A stretch of 64,000 nt of DNA from the NCBI RefSeq assembly GCF_001420715.1, contig NZ_LJJC01000004.1, positions 2,981,715 through 3,045,714 on the forward strand, written 5' to 3'. This stretch comes from Heyndrickxia shackletonii (GTDB lineage Bacteria > Bacillota > Bacilli > Bacillales > Bacillaceae_C). The translations under genes were made by a program, and so were the position numbers. The notes beneath the pieces were generated by a model, which saw only the letters and a program-made list of their open reading frames with translations, ran no database searches and was not told the origin of the DNA. Positions 8,283-18,168 of this stretch are shown here, piece by piece; positions within the stretch are counted from its first letter, which is position 1; each line of letters opens with the position of its first letter.

Positions 8283-10871
8283 CTAACTTTTTATTTTTTT
8301 CTGTAATTCATAGAGCACATTCATTGCTTGCAATGGATTCATTTCTAATAAATTGATACTCTTTAGTTCTTCTAAAATTTTCTTGTCTTTTGAAGATGTT
8401 TCTTGTTTTACCTTCGTATTCGGCTCTTCGAAGAAGGAAAGCTGTGCCTGAACCGTTTCCTCCTTCATCTTTGGAGTTTCTTTAACCTGATCAGAATTCT
8501 CTTCCAGTTCAGCAAGAATTTCATTTGCTCGAACAATTAATTCATGTGGGAGCTCTGCAAGTTCAGCAACATGAATTCCATAGCTTTTATCTGCTGGGCC
8601 TTCTTTAATCTTGTGTAAAAAGACCACTTTCCCATTCTGCTCCATCGCACTTACGTGAATGTTTTTTAATTGTTCCAGATTTTCTTCTAATACCGTTAAT
8701 TCGTGGTAATGAGTGGAGAATAATGTTTTTGCCCCGATACGATCATGTATATATTCTATAATGGCTTGGGCAAGTGCCATCCCATCATATGTGGAAGTAC
8801 CTCGGCCAATTTCATCAAATAATATAAGACTATTTTGAGTTGCATTCATAATTGCATTTCTTGCTTCCAGCATTTCCACCATAAACGTACTTTGACCTGA
8901 AATTAAATCATCTGCAGCACCAATTCTCGTAAATACTTGATCAAAAACTGGCAAAATTGCTTGACTTGCAGGAACAAAGCAACCAATTTGCGCAAGTATG
9001 GAGGTTAATGCAATCTGTCTCATAAAAGTACTTTTACCGGACATATTGGGCCCTGTAATTAAGAGCATTTCACGTTCCTTATCCATATAACAGTCATTAG
9101 GAACATATTCCTGTGCATCCATAACTTTTTCCACAACCGGATGACGCCCATCTTTAATTACTATTTTCCGTTCTTTATTAAAAATTGGCTTTACATAATG
9201 TCTTTTTTCACTGACGCTTGCAAAGCATTGAAGAACATCTATTTCACTAATGATTTGAGCTAGTCTCTGTAAACGCGGAATAAATTCTTTTACCGACTCG
9301 CGAATTTGTAGAAATAATTCATACTCCAATTCTGTACTTTTTTCTTCCGCTTGTAAAATTAGTGCTTCCTTTTCTTTAAGTTCCGGTGTTATAAATCTCT
9401 CTGCGTTTGTTAAGGTTTGTTTTCTTTCATAACGCCCTTCTTCTAATAAATGCAAATTAGATTTCGTTACTTCAATATAATAACCAAATACCCGGTTGTA
9501 GCCGATTTTTAACGATTTAATTCCCGTGCGATTTCGCTCTTCCTGCTCTAGACGAGCAAGCCATGTTTTCCCATTGCGGCTTGCATCACGGTATTGATCT
9601 AATTCAGCATTAAATCCATTTTGAATAATTCCGCCTTCTTTTACAGAGATTGGAGGATTTTCAAGAATACTTCTTTCCAGAAGGTCTGTTAGTTCTTCAC
9701 AAGGATCCAAACTATTTGATAGTTTCAATGCTTCTTCATGATGAAATTGTTCCATAATAGCATGTATAGCAGGAACTTGCTGTAAGGAATGTTTTAATTG
9801 AATTAAATCCCGTGCATTCACGTTTCCAAATGCCACTCTTCCCGCAAGCCTTTCTAAATCATATACTTCCTTCAAACGTTCTCTTAATTCTTGACGTTCA
9901 AAAAAATGTTCCATAAATATTTCTACTAATAAATGTCTTTTTTCGATTGCACGGCTGTCAATAAGCGGTCTGTCAATCCAATTTTTCAAACGTCTTCCAC
10001 CCATAGAAGTCATTGTTTCATCAAGGAGCCACAATAATGATCCTTTTTTCCCTTTTGAACGAATGGTCTCTGTCAACTCTAGATTTCGTTTGGAATAGTA
10101 ATCAATTTTCATAAATTGATGAAGATCAACTGTCGTAATAGGCTGTAAATGATCTAAGCTTCGCTTTTGTGTCCTGTGTAAATAATTTAAAAGGCGTATA
10201 ACCGTTTGTTTCAATTCTCCCGATTCAATATCGGCTATTATTCTCGCAAACTCCGTTTTTATTTCCGTATCATTTTCAAAAGATATGGTTATATGGTTTC
10301 GTTCCTTTAATTGTTTAATAAATAAATCATCAAAGATTTCCGAAACTACCACTTCTTTTACGCCTAAAATAGATAATTCATTCACTACTTGTTCAAAATC
10401 GCTATCAATAAATGTTACATGGCCTTCACCCGTAGATAAATCAGTATAAGCTAAACCAAAGGAACGATCATCAAAAGAAGTAATAGAAGCAATAAAATTA
10501 TTTTCTTTTTCAGCAATTCCTTTCCCCTCCATCATGGTACCGGGTGTGATTAGCTGAACAACTTCCCTTTTCACCACTCCTTTTGCTGTTTTTGGATCTT
10601 CCACTTGTTCACATATAGCTACTTTGTAACCTTTCTCCACAAGCTGTTCAATATAATTAGCGGCAGAATGGTACGGGACACCACACATTGGAATTCTCTC
10701 CGTACTGCCGCCGTCACGACTGGTTAGTGTAATTTCTAATTCCTGTGATGCCTTTATAGCATCCTCGAAAAACATTTCATAAAAATCACCTAAGCGAAAA
10801 AATAAAAAGGCATCTTGATAATCTGCCTTCACCTGCAAATATTGTAGAATCATTGGGGTGTATTGACTCAT
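8283..10871 (-). CDS. mutS: DNA mismatch repair protein MutS
   Basis: MutS recognises mispairs and small loops. The mismatch-binding domain has the family signature around [13 protein letters not shown], containing the F-Y-E motif. The ABC-type ATPase carries Walker [14 protein letters not shown], the [12 protein letters not shown] motif and the STHYHEL signature. The C-terminal linker ends in [19 protein letters not shown], matching the beta-clamp/MutL region of Bacillus MutS. The ATG at 10871 (862 residues) is preferred because AAAGGA lies upstream at a workable distance, while a TTG nine bases earlier sits almost on it. In B. subtilis cotE lies directly upstream; here an IS element and a VOC gene separate them. 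Confidence 0.97.
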   Translation of the reverse strand: MSQYTPMILQYLQVKADYQDAFLFFRLGDFYEMFFEDAIKASQELEITLTSRDGGSTERIPMCGVPYHSAANYIEQLVEKGYKVAICEQVEDPKTAKGVVKREVVQLITPGTMMEGKGIAEKENNFIASITSFDDRSFGLAYTDLSTGEGHVTFIDSDFEQVVNELSILGVKEVVVSEIFDDLFIKQLKERNHITISFENDTEIKTEFARIIADIESGELKQTVIRLLNYLHRTQKRSLDHLQPITTVDLHQFMKIDYYSKRNLELTETIRSKGKKGSLLWLLDETMTSMGGRRLKNWIDRPLIDSRAIEKRHLLVEIFMEHFFERQELRERLKEVYDLERLAGRVAFGNVNARDLIQLKHSLQQVPAIHAIMEQFHHEEALKLSNSLDPCEELTDLLERSILENPPISVKEGGIIQNGFNAELDQYRDASRNGKTWLARLEQEERNRTGIKSLKIGYNRVFGYYIEVTKSNLHLLEEGRYERKQTLTNAERFITPELKEKEALILQAEEKSTELEYELFLQIRESVKEFIPRLQRLAQIISEIDVLQCFASVSEKRHYVKPIFNKERKIVIKDGRHPVVEKVMDAQEYVPNDCYMDKEREMLLITGPNMSGKSTFMRQIALTSILAQIGCFVPASQAILPVFDQVFTRIGAADDLISGQSTFMVEMLEARNAIMNATQNSLILFDEIGRGTSTYDGMALAQAIIEYIHDRIGAKTLFSTHYHELTVLEENLEQLKNIHVSAMEQNGKVVFLHKIKEGPADKSYGIHVAELAELPHELIVRANEILAELEENSDQVKETPKMKEETVQAQLSFFEEPNTKVKQETSSKDKKILEELKSINLLEMNPLQAMNVLYELQKKIKS

Positions 10872-10965
10872 TTCTACCAAATTCCTTTCCGTTCAACATA
10901 TTTAGCTAAAAATTATTATAACATAAACGGAAATCAATCTTCATGTAATCTAACAATTATGAAAA

Positions 10966-10990
10966 AATCGGTTGGTTCTCCCAACCGATT
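10966..10990 (-). terminator. terminator after the VOC gene
   Basis: AATCGGTTGG and CCAACCGATT pair perfectly around a short loop; on the minus strand a T run follows. Confidence 0.92.
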
Positions 10991-10998
10991 TCGTACTA

Positions 10999-11373
10999 TT
11001 ACCCATTTATGAATTCAAGAAATTCCATTCTATTACCAAATGGATCTGTGACATGTATCCGTTCTCTTCCTTCAATTGGAGGTTCCTCTTTCCACTCAAT
11101 TTGATGCAGTTTCAATGTATTTTTCAAATCCATGATATTAGTGACAACTAATCCTGGATGGGCTTTTTTCGCTGGTTTAAAATCTTCCTCGACCCCGATG
11201 TGAATTTCCTGGTTTCCACATTGGAACCAGCAGCCACCTCTTGCTCTTAAATTTTCAGGCTTAGGAATTTCTGTTAAACCTAGTATATTCGCAAAAAAAT
11301 GTCTAGCTTGATCCTCACAACCTTTCGGTGCAGCTAATTGTATATGGACAATACCCTGAAAACGAAAAGACAC
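10999..11373 (-). CDS. VOC-family (glyoxalase/bleomycin-resistance-like) protein
   Basis: The 124-residue single-domain protein has the paired beta-alpha-beta-beta-beta layout of the vicinal oxygen chelate fold. It begins with FQGIVHIQLAAPKGCEDQAR, has GGCWFQCGNQEIHIGVEED in the middle, and ends with HVTDPFGNRMEFLE. The His in VHIQL, the His in IHIGV and the Glu in MEFLE sit where VOC enzymes hold their metal. The substrate is not predictable. The GTG at 11373 is preferred: AAGGGG lies nine bases ahead, whereas the upstream ATG touches it. The gene lies between mutS and the IS element, outside the conserved order, and has its own terminator. Confidence 0.85.
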   Translation of the reverse strand: MSFRFQGIVHIQLAAPKGCEDQARHFFANILGLTEIPKPENLRARGGCWFQCGNQEIHIGVEEDFKPAKKAHPGLVVTNIMDLKNTLKLHQIEWKEEPPIEGRERIHVTDPFGNRMEFLEFING

Positions 11374-11479
11374 AGGAAACATCCCCTTATATGATTATTT
11401 TCATCTCCATTGTACAGATTTATTAGAAAAATTCCTTATATAAATTTATTATGGATACCTATAAGAAAAGTGAATAAGA

Positions 11480-11575
11480 AAAGTGTGGTGCGCTTTGTTC
11501 ATCGGTGTTAGGATTTCGCAGTAAGAAGACGGAGAAATACGCTAGACGATGTCTTTGGGTAGGCAAAGTCTATAC
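11480..11575. repeat. degenerate copy of dispersed repeat family A
   Basis: The stretch contains GTGCGCTTTGTTCATCGGTG, then GGATTTCGCAGT, GAAGACGGAGAAATACGCTA and GACGATGTC. The same words recur in order in the copies at 17010-17191 and, reversed, at 50108-50305. The right end (GGAGCTAGAC) is lost here. No gene is present between the VOC start and the IS element. Confidence 0.6.
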
Positions 11576-11662
11576 TTGTTCAATACTTTTGTCATCCAAA
11601 ACTTATATTTTCTAATCTCTTAAAAAAAGAGAGGCTGGGACAAAACCCGCCTCTGAGATGAA

Positions 11663-11705
11663 AAAGCCGGTGAAATTTTACGACAAGTAAAATTTCACCG
11701 GCTTT
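11663..11705. terminator. left subterminal hairpin of the IS element
   Basis: Perfect 19-base arms starting AAAGCCGGTGAAATTTTAC around the loop GACAA. It insulates the transposase gene from outside transcription and may end minus-strand transcription as well. Confidence 0.85.
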
Positions 11706-11787
11706 GATTATTTTTTGAATAAAAATAAGGACCGCTTCTGATAAAATTAAGTCACCACAACAAAATTATACAGAAAGAAGGATCCTT

Positions 11788-13362
11788 ATGTTTAAAAATT
11801 ATACCATGAATCAATTAGTTTTGCCTTTAGATTTAGAAGTAAAATTACAAAAAAATGATATTGCCTTCCATGTCCATCATTTAGTTGAAAGCATCCCTCT
11901 TGAAGCGTTCGAACCATTTCTGCGAAATAATGGCTGCCCTGCCTACCATCCACGCATGATGCTTAAAATTATCTTATGTGCTTACACGCAATCTATCTTT
12001 TCAGGACGCAAAATGGAAGCCCTATTAAAAGACAGTATCCGTATGATGTGGTTAGCTCAAGGTTATCAACCAAGCTACCGCACCATCAACCGATTCCGTG
12101 TTCAATCAGAAGTGAAAGATTTAATTCGCCAATGTTTCGTCCAATTTCGTTGCCAATTGATCGAAGAAAAACTTATCGATCAAGAAGCGGTTTTTATCGA
12201 TGGTACAAAGATTGAAGCGAATGCGAATAAATTTACGTTTGTCTGGAAGAAATCGATTGAGAAATATCATCAAAGTTTAATTGAAAAGTCAAACCAGCTA
12301 TACAATGAACTGCTTGAAAATGAAATTATACCTGAAATGGAACGTGAAAGCGATGAACAGTTATCATTGGAAGAACTCGCTCAATTGGTTCAAAAAGTGG
12401 ACGATGTCGTAACCGAGTATGATAAACAAATAGAAGCATCATCAGACGTTCCAGAACGAAAAGCTTTAAGAAATGAACGGAAATACCCAAAACAAGTGCG
12501 AAAACAGTTGATTGATTTTGTCCTGCGAAAACAGAAATACCAACAAGACATTGAAATCTTTGGCACGCGTAATAGCTATTCTAAAACAGATCCAGATGCG
12601 ACATTTATGCGAATGAAAGATGATTATATGCAAAACGGACAATTGAAAGCTGGTTACAATGTACAAATCGCAACGGAGGGCCAATACGCGCTTGCCTATA
12701 GTTTATTTTCAAACCCAACAGATACGCGTACGTTAATTCCATTTTTAGATGAGATCGAGCAGCATTATTTCGAGTTACCGAAACACATTGCCGCAGATGC
12801 AGGTTATGGTAGTGAACAAAACTTTAATGATATCCTTTTGAAAAGAAAACGAGAAGCACTTATTACATATAATATGTATTTGAAGGAACAAAAGAAAAAG
12901 TACAAACAAAACACTTTTAATCCCGACAACTGGAAGTATGATAAAGAAACAGATACCTATACATGCCCTAATCAGAAACGTCTTGAATATCAATATCATT
13001 CAGTCCGAAATGACCGTACAGGCTTCCAACGGAAGTTCAAAATCTACGAGTGCGAAGACTGTTCGGGATGCCCATTCCGTTCATCCTGTACAAAAGCAAA
13101 AGAAGGCAACAATCGAAAACTAATGGTGAATGAAAAATGGGAACAGCAAAAAGAATATGTAAGAGCGAAGCTTTCAGAAGAGAAAACGAGTGCCATCTAT
13201 CGAAAACGCAAAATCGATGTGGAACCAGTTTTTGGATTCTTGAAGGCTAATTTGCGTTTCGCTCGATTTTCTGTACGAGGAAAATCGAAGGTAGAAAACG
13301 AAATGGGCCTTGCGTTAATGGCAGTGAATTTAAGAAAATTCACTGCCAAACAACTAAGGTAA
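11788..13362 (+). CDS. IS1182-family DDE transposase
   Basis: The 524-residue transposase is intact and of usual length. The N-terminus (HPRMMLKIILCAYTQ, SIRMMWLAQGYQPSYRTINR) is the DUF772-type domain of IS1182 transposases. Candidate catalytic residues are the Asp in FIDGTKIEAN, the Asp in IAADAGYGSEQ and the Glu in the terminal block RKIDVEPVFGFLKANLRFAR. A four-cysteine cluster (CEDCSGCPFRSSC) lies before that block. The ATG is preceded by AAGAAGGATCC. Because no frameshift or stop is present, the copy may be active or recent. Confidence 0.95.
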   Translation: MFKNYTMNQLVLPLDLEVKLQKNDIAFHVHHLVESIPLEAFEPFLRNNGCPAYHPRMMLKIILCAYTQSIFSGRKMEALLKDSIRMMWLAQGYQPSYRTINRFRVQSEVKDLIRQCFVQFRCQLIEEKLIDQEAVFIDGTKIEANANKFTFVWKKSIEKYHQSLIEKSNQLYNELLENEIIPEMERESDEQLSLEELAQLVQKVDDVVTEYDKQIEASSDVPERKALRNERKYPKQVRKQLIDFVLRKQKYQQDIEIFGTRNSYSKTDPDATFMRMKDDYMQNGQLKAGYNVQIATEGQYALAYSLFSNPTDTRTLIPFLDEIEQHYFELPKHIAADAGYGSEQNFNDILLKRKREALITYNMYLKEQKKKYKQNTFNPDNWKYDKETDTYTCPNQKRLEYQYHSVRNDRTGFQRKFKIYECEDCSGCPFRSSCTKAKEGNNRKLMVNEKWEQQKEYVRAKLSEEKTSAIYRKRKIDVEPVFGFLKANLRFARFSVRGKSKVENEMGLALMAVNLRKFTAKQLR

Positions 13363-13385
13363 TAGAAAATTTAAACGCAAAAATA

Positions 13386-13425
13386 GAGAAAGGTGAATTT
13401 GAGTTCCCTCAAATTCACCTTTCTC
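13386..13425. terminator. right subterminal hairpin of the IS element
   Basis: Perfect 18-base arms GAGAAAGGTGAATTTGAG and its complement around TTCC. With the native end of cotE displaced, this hairpin is the first structure that minus-strand transcription from cotE meets, so it may now act as the cotE terminator. Confidence 0.8.
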
Positions 13426-13456
13426 ACTATTTGAAGCTAGTTATGTCCCAGCCTCT

Positions 13457-13996
13457 TTATTCTTCCTCTGACCCTACTAAAAAGTCTGGATCTAGTTCTT
13501 CAAATTCTTCATCTAATTCTTCTTCCCACTCGTCATCAGAATCACAGCCATCTGGATGAATGGCAACACATATTTTTGTTTCTCCAATGACTTCAACAAG
13601 GAACTCTCTTTCTACATTTACGATTATTTTATTCCCATTTGGTGATATAACTGCTTCGACACAATTAGGTTGCTGAAGGACACGTGCAATAACTTCTTTA
13701 TCGTCTAAACAATCTGGATCACGATAACTTAGTTTTACCACATCAACGTAATCCACTTTTTCTGTAACAACCGATGTTTTCGTATTGTTACCATGAGAAT
13801 ACCAGACGTTTATTTCGTATGAACCGACAATTTCGACTTTTTTGTCGACCTTTTTCGCTTCATATCTGTGGTTAATGATCCAGCAACCTAATATGCTCGA
13901 TGGATGATGCGGCGGTGTGATCGTATGATTGGACTGAGTAAATTTGCGTCCTTTCGCTACGACCGCTTTCGTTATTATTTCTCTATATTCTGCCAT
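13457..13996 (-). CDS. cotE: outer spore coat morphogenetic protein CotE
   Basis: CotE directs assembly of the outer spore coat. The 179-residue protein matches Bacillus CotE throughout: [20 protein letters not shown] at the start, [25 protein letters not shown]-like central part, and the very acidic C-terminus ([19 protein letters not shown]). The reading frame is intact even though the right inverted repeat of the IS ends at the base next to its stop codon. On the minus strand, CATAGGAT at 14029-14036 resembles the -10 element of mother-cell sigma factors (sigma-E or sigma-K), but the -35 part is not convincing. GAGGAGG precedes the ATG. Confidence 0.96.
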   Translation of the reverse strand: MAEYREIITKAVVAKGRKFTQSNHTITPPHHPSSILGCWIINHRYEAKKVDKKVEIVGSYEINVWYSHGNNTKTSVVTEKVDYVDVVKLSYRDPDCLDDKEVIARVLQQPNCVEAVISPNGNKIIVNVEREFLVEVIGETKICVAIHPDGCDSDDEWEEELDEEFEELDPDFLVGSEEE

Positions 13997-14205
13997 TCGA
14001 GCGAACCCTCCTCATTTATTTTCAATTCATCCTATGCATGCCTATAGACTAGTGTGCCAATATTTTTATGTGTGCTACAGGAAATACAATACTGCGATTT
14101 TCATATCCTGAAAATATTACAGCACTATGTTCATGATAGAAACCACTAACTCTATATGGGTTAATTCATTATATGTGGAGGGTGTTACCTGTGTTCTGGG
14201 CTAAC

Positions 14206-14262
14206 AGAAAAGCGAAAGCGCCTTGCTCATCCGCTAACCGATAGGCGCTGGAGCTAGACAAG
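14206..14262. repeat. short intact copy of dispersed repeat family A
   Basis: It starts GAAAAGCGAAAGCGCC and ends GGCGCTGGAGCTAGAC with CTTGCTCATCCGCTAACCGA between. The GGCGC and GCGCC parts allow pairing of the two halves. This is the cleanest short form and best defines the family ends. Confidence 0.75.
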
Positions 14263-14315
14263 ATTAAGCTTCTTAAATTATTTAGATGCTGGAAAATTTT
14301 ATACTTTCCTTAAAA

Positions 14316-14345
14316 AAACCATTATCTTTTAAAAGATAATGGTTT
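14316..14345 (-). terminator. terminator of ricA
   Basis: AAACCATTATCTTTT is followed directly by its exact complement, a 30-base perfect palindrome; on the minus strand a T run follows. Confidence 0.9.
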
Positions 14346-14353
14346 ATATACGA

Positions 14354-14785
14354 TTAGTTGCAATTGCCTGGTATGCTATTTTTAACTTTTGAACCTGTCT
14401 CTCCGCGAAGAAGATCCCCGCCGGTTGACAAGATAATTTCGTCTGTAACAGTGTTGGAAATAGTAGAAGCAACAATTTGCAGCAAATCGTTAACATCTGT
14501 TTGAGATTGCTTAAATTCTTGAACAATCGGGATTTCATCCAATTCTTCTTCGATTTTTTCAATTTTTGCTTCTACCATTTTAAGTGCCTCGGTTTTTCCG
14601 TAATGTTGAAAATTAACCGCTTGTTTTTGTAAGCTTTTAATACTTGCAATCATTTCACGAACTTTTTGATTTTCATTAATTTGCGCTTCTGCACGCTTGA
14701 AAAAATCTACTTCCTCGGTTTCGGAAATCATTTTCGCAAGTTCTGTAGCACGCGCTACAATATCATCTTTTGTATATTTTTTCAT
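14354..14785 (-). CDS. ricA: RicA (YmcA), subunit of the RicAFT complex
   Basis: The 143-residue helical protein belongs to the YlbF/YmcA family. In B. subtilis RicA works with RicF (YlbF) and RicT (YaaT) to guide RNase Y maturation of mRNAs and to promote the phosphorelay, competence and biofilm formation. Family features are the start KKYTKDDIVARATELAKMI, VDFFKRAEAQINENQKV, and LQKQAVNFQHYGKTEALK. The tail includes a Cys (PGNCN), fitting the Fe-S cluster-binding role reported for the complex. It follows miaB with a two-base gap, as in B. subtilis. Its functional partner gene rny is nearby. Confidence 0.93.
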   Translation of the reverse strand: MKKYTKDDIVARATELAKMISETEEVDFFKRAEAQINENQKVREMIASIKSLQKQAVNFQHYGKTEALKMVEAKIEKIEEELDEIPIVQEFKQSQTDVNDLLQIVASTISNTVTDEIILSTGGDLLRGETGSKVKNSIPGNCN

Positions 14786-14787
14786 CT

Positions 14788-16332
14788 TTACTTCACCTCA
14801 GCAACTTCTAGTTCTTCCACCATTTCTCCATTTAAGGACCATGTTTTAGCTTCGGTAATTTTCACCTTTACAAGCTTACCAATCGCTGATTTAGGACCTT
14901 TAAAGTTTACAAGTTTATTTTTTCTTGTGTATCCGGCTAGTACATCTGGATTATTTTTGCTTTCCCCTTCTACAAGTACTTCTACTGTTTGACCTTCATA
15001 TTTTAATAGCGCTTCACGAGAAAGCTCATTCACAACATCATTTAAGCGTTGCAGACGTTGTTTTTTCACTTCCATAGGTATATTGTCTTGCATTTTTGCA
15101 GCTGGTGTTCCTTCACGTGGGGAATAAATGAATGTATAGGCCATTTCAAACCCTACTTCGCGATATAAAGATAATGTTTCCTCAAATTGTTCTTCCGTTT
15201 CATTCGGGAAACCAACGATGATATCAGTCGATAGCGCTACATCTGGAATCGCATTTTTAATTTTTCCTACTAATTCAAGATAGCGCTCTCTTGTATATTT
15301 ACGGCCCATTATTTTCAAAATATCACTAGAACCTGATTGAACAGGAAGATGAATATGTTCCACCAAGTTACCTTTTTTAGCTAAAACCTCAATCAAACGA
15401 TCATCGAAATCACGAGGATGACTTGTCGTAAAACGAATCCGCGGGATATCTATTTTACGAATATCATCCATTAAGTCACCTAGACCATATTCAATGTCTT
15501 CGAAATCTTTACCGTAAGCATTAACATTTTGACCAAGAAGAGTAATTTCTTTATAGCCAAGGGATGCAAGATGACGAACCTCTTGAATAATATCTTCTGG
15601 TCTCCGGCTTCTTTCTTTTCCGCGAGTGTATGGCACGATACAATACGTACAGAACTTGTCACATCCATACATAATATTTACCCAAGCTTTAATGCTTCCT
15701 TTTCGTACCTTAGGAAGGTTCTCAATGACATCCCCTTCCTTAGACCATACTTCCACCACCATTGCTTTGGACATATAAGCTTCTTTTAAAATATGTGGTA
15801 AACGATGGATATTATGTGTCCCAAATATCATGTCTACATGATGATGTTTTTCTAAAATTTTGTTTACAACAGATTCTTCTTGGGACATACATCCACATAC
15901 ACCAATTAATAAATCGGGCTTTTCGAGTTTAAGCGGTTTTAAATGACCGATTTCTCCAAATACTTTATTCTCTGCATTTTCCCTTATTGCACAAGTATTT
16001 AATAAAATAACATTAGCATCTTCTACCGTATCCGTAGGCTCATATCCAAGCTGCATAAAGATACCTGCCATAACTTCAGTATCATGTTCATTCATTTGGC
16101 AGCCGTATGTGCGAATATAGAATTTCCGTCCATTTCCCATCCCTTGGAATTCTTCATCAATTTGAAAATCTTTATGATATTTTACTTCTTCTCGCCCACG
16201 TTTTCTTGCATCTTTCAAATTTGGAGGGATATATACAGATTGAAAGTATTTGCTGTAATCCTTTTCGGATTTTTTGTCCGCTGGATTAGCTGTACTAACT
16301 TGTTGACCTTCCAAACGTTGTTTCTCGTTCAT
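14788..16332 (-). CDS. miaB: tRNA-2-methylthio-N6-dimethylallyladenosine synthase MiaB
   Basis: MiaB is a radical-SAM methylthiotransferase that converts i6A37 to ms2i6A37 in tRNA, the step after MiaA. The 514-residue protein has an N-terminal UPF0004 domain with cysteines in [27 protein letters not shown] and [10 protein letters not shown], the radical-SAM motif [17 protein letters not shown] (CxxxCxxC), and a C-terminal TRAM domain ([13 protein letters not shown] to the end). It carries the N-terminal extension usual in Bacillus. It forms an operon with ricA. ATTATG-type start with GAAAGGAG upstream. Confidence 0.97.
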   Translation of the reverse strand: MNEKQRLEGQQVSTANPADKKSEKDYSKYFQSVYIPPNLKDARKRGREEVKYHKDFQIDEEFQGMGNGRKFYIRTYGCQMNEHDTEVMAGIFMQLGYEPTDTVEDANVILLNTCAIRENAENKVFGEIGHLKPLKLEKPDLLIGVCGCMSQEESVVNKILEKHHHVDMIFGTHNIHRLPHILKEAYMSKAMVVEVWSKEGDVIENLPKVRKGSIKAWVNIMYGCDKFCTYCIVPYTRGKERSRRPEDIIQEVRHLASLGYKEITLLGQNVNAYGKDFEDIEYGLGDLMDDIRKIDIPRIRFTTSHPRDFDDRLIEVLAKKGNLVEHIHLPVQSGSSDILKIMGRKYTRERYLELVGKIKNAIPDVALSTDIIVGFPNETEEQFEETLSLYREVGFEMAYTFIYSPREGTPAAKMQDNIPMEVKKQRLQRLNDVVNELSREALLKYEGQTVEVLVEGESKNNPDVLAGYTRKNKLVNFKGPKSAIGKLVKVKITEAKTWSLNGEMVEELEVAEVK

Positions 16333-16607
16333 AATAATCTCCTTTCTCCAACTAAGAACTACTTAGATTCAACCTATTTTATACTAAAAATTCACGAACT
16401 TACCAATAATAAATACTAATATACACATTATTTTAGTATAAAGCCTTTTTCATATGAATACAATAGCTGAAGGCTTTTGTTGAAAATTCATCACTTATAA
16501 GTAGTGGGATAGCTTTTTAGATAAAAAGAGATCATTTCAAAAAATAAACCTGACCGCTAGCACAGGTCAGGATTTTATTTCAACTTTATTAATCTTTATA
16601 TTTGCTG
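16333..16607 (-). other. spoVS-miaB intergenic region
   Basis: It contains the spoVS terminator at 16545-16576 and otherwise AT-rich sequence that should hold the miaB promoter. In B. subtilis tdh and kbl lie here; there is no trace of them. Confidence 0.4.
16545..16576 (-). terminator. terminator of spoVS
   Basis: CCTGACC and GGTCAGG arms with a nine-base loop, followed on the minus strand by TTTATTTT. Confidence 0.85.
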
Positions 16608-16868
16608 CTATCTTGGCTCTACAATTAATTTTATTGCTGTCCTTTCTTCACCTTCAATTTGAATATCGGTAAATGCCGGTATACAAATTAAATCAACCCC
16701 GCTAGGTGCAACAAAGCCCCTTGCAATGGCAACAGCCTTTACTGCTTGGTTTAATGCTCCTGCTCCGATAGCCTGAATTTCTGCGCCACCTCTCTCACGA
16801 AGAACACCGGCAAGTGCACCAGCTACAGAATTAGGATTGGATTTTGCTGAAACTTTTAATATCTCCAT
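16608..16868 (-). CDS. spoVS: stage V sporulation protein S
   Basis: The 86-residue protein is almost invariant across spore formers: MEILKVSAKSNPNSVAGALA at the start, then GGAEIQAIGAGALNQAVKAV and the end TAIKLIVEP. It has an Alba-like fold and is needed for late sporulation stages (dehydration, coat assembly). AAGGAGGAG precedes the ATG. It lies between ymdB and miaB as in B. subtilis, as its own unit with a terminator and a repeat-filled upstream gap. Confidence 0.97.
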   Translation of the reverse strand: MEILKVSAKSNPNSVAGALAGVLRERGGAEIQAIGAGALNQAVKAVAIARGFVAPSGVDLICIPAFTDIQIEGEERTAIKLIVEPR

Positions 16869-17009
16869 TTCTTCTCCTCCTTGTTATTTCCCAAATACCG
16901 AATGCCCATTCAGAGTGAACCATCCTGGTATAATCATTCCATTGCTACTATATTCATCAGAAGGCGATTGTATTCCGGCTTGCCCTAAAAAAGAGGAGAA
17001 GAATGAACA

Positions 17010-17191
17010 AATACGCGGGGCGCTTTGCTCATCGGTGTACGGATTTCTTACTTCAACAAGACCAACGGAAACTGTGCTCGGTAGTTATTCGAGCTGATGA
17101 CCATTAATTATTGGGAGAAGACGGAGAAATCCGCTAGCCGATAGATAGGCGCAGGAGCTAGACGTAGATTATTTTTCAAAAAGTTATCTAC
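17010..17191. repeat. long copy of dispersed repeat family A with terminal hairpin
   Basis: It starts near GCGGGGCGCTTTGCTCATCG, continues with GTGTACGGATTTC, GAAGACGGAGAAATCCGCTA and GCCGATAGATAGGCGCAGG, and ends GAGCTAGAC. A hairpin follows: GTAGATTATTTTT (17164-17176) with AAAAAGTTATCTAC (17178-17191). The same tail hairpin follows the copy at 38415-38595. The gap between spoVS and ymdB (16869-17223) holds nothing else recognised. Confidence 0.75.
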
Positions 17192-17223
17192 AGAGTTAAT
17201 TTTTCAAAGTCTTAGACATCTGA

Positions 17224-18024
17224 TTAATCCATCATAAATGGATGATCTTCATTTATTAAAATTGTATCTATTCTTTTGGAAATTCCAGTTTTCTGATCAA
17301 TATCGATTAGACATGCACTTAATTGATTTCTGCCAGTTTTAGGCACTTCGAAGCGAACCGGTAAGCTAGAAAGAAATCTTTTCAATACAACTTCCCTGTC
17401 CATTCCTAAAATGCCGTCATATGGACCTGTCATGCCAACATCGGTAATATACGCAGTGCCCTTAGGTAAAATTCGATTATCAGCTGTTTGAACATGTGTA
17501 TGTGTTCCAACGACCGCTGAAACTCTTCCATCCAAATACCATCCCATCGCTTGCTTTTCACTGGTGGCTTCTGCATGAAAATCAACAAAAATAATATTTG
17601 TTTTTGCTTTCGCAGTATTAATAAGCTCATCCGCTTTTCTGAATGGATCATCTAAAGGAGGCAGAAACGTTCTTCCCTGCAAATTGATAACAGCGATTTC
17701 TACTCCATTAATATTGATAAATATTAGACCTTTCCCCGGTGTACCGTCAGGAAAGTTTGCAGGTCTAATCATATATTTTGCCTCATCAATGAATTCAAAT
17801 ATCTCTCTATTATCCCAAGTATGATTACCTAAAGTAATTACATTTGCACCCTTCTCTAAAAAACCTCGGTAAATTTTTTCGGTGATACCTTTCCCGCCTG
17901 CAGCATTTTCCCCATTAATAATGGTAAATTGCGGGCGATATTTCGCTTTTAATTTTGGTAAATACTCTGATACCATATCTCTTCCAGGTGAACCAACAAC
18001 GTCCCCAACAAATAATATTTTCAT
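17224..18024 (-). CDS. ymdB: YmdB metallophosphoesterase (2',3'-cyclic nucleotide phosphodiesterase)
   Basis: The 266-residue enzyme is a dinuclear-metal phosphodiesterase; in B. subtilis YmdB hydrolyses cyclic nucleotides, interacts with mRNA decay and affects the choice between motility and biofilm. Metal motifs are all present: GDVVGSPGR at the start, NGENAAGG, GNHTWDN, DFHAEATSEKQA and GTHTHVQTADN. It follows rny, the usual rny-ymdB arrangement, though a hairpin lies between them. Confidence 0.95.
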   Translation of the reverse strand: MKILFVGDVVGSPGRDMVSEYLPKLKAKYRPQFTIINGENAAGGKGITEKIYRGFLEKGANVITLGNHTWDNREIFEFIDEAKYMIRPANFPDGTPGKGLIFININGVEIAVINLQGRTFLPPLDDPFRKADELINTAKAKTNIIFVDFHAEATSEKQAMGWYLDGRVSAVVGTHTHVQTADNRILPKGTAYITDVGMTGPYDGILGMDREVVLKRFLSSLPVRFEVPKTGRNQLSACLIDIDQKTGISKRIDTILINEDHPFMMD

Positions 18025-18127
18025 TAGATTCCCTTTCTATTAACTATTAGTGTTTATAACCTTATATTTAGGATTTCATATAAATAATAACTTAAACAAT
18101 TATAAATATATGTATTTTATTAAAGAT

Positions 18128-18155
18128 GAAAAGCGGTGTATTTACACCGCTTTTC
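18128..18155 (-). terminator. terminator between rny and ymdB
   Basis: GAAAAGCGGTGTA and TACACCGCTTTTC are perfectly complementary with a two-base loop; the flanks are not strongly T-rich, so readthrough into ymdB is likely. Confidence 0.75.
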
Positions 18156-18168
18156 AAGAAAGTGATTA

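Larger units (their letters stand above)
11630..13456 (+). mobile_element. complete IS1182-family insertion sequence
   Basis: The element is bounded by inverted repeats AGAGGCTGGGACAAAAC (11630-11646) and, reversed, AGAGGCTGGGACATAAC (13440-13456), 16 of 17 identical. Inside each end lies a long perfect hairpin: 19-base arms at 11663-11705 and 18-base arms at 13386-13425, which would stop transcription entering from outside. One intact transposase gene fills the centre. The right end touches the stop codon of cotE. No clear target duplication was found. The left junction TCTCTT-AAAAA-AAGAGA (11616-11632) is itself palindromic, in line with the preference of related IS1272-type elements for hairpin targets. 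Confidence 0.92.
13997..14353 (-). other. intergenic region upstream of cotE
   Basis: The region contains the cotE promoter area, a family A repeat at 14206-14262 and the ricA terminator at 14316-14345. No reading frame of note was seen. Confidence 0.5.

Noticed and set aside
11480-11620. Remnant of a second IS copy left of the IS1182 element
   Set aside because: The words match repeat family A, not transposase or IS ends.
17185-17195. TTATCTACA and, at 38586, TTACCCACA as DnaA boxes
   Set aside because: Each has a mismatch to TTATCCACA and both are part of the family A tail hairpin; no cluster suggestive of an origin.
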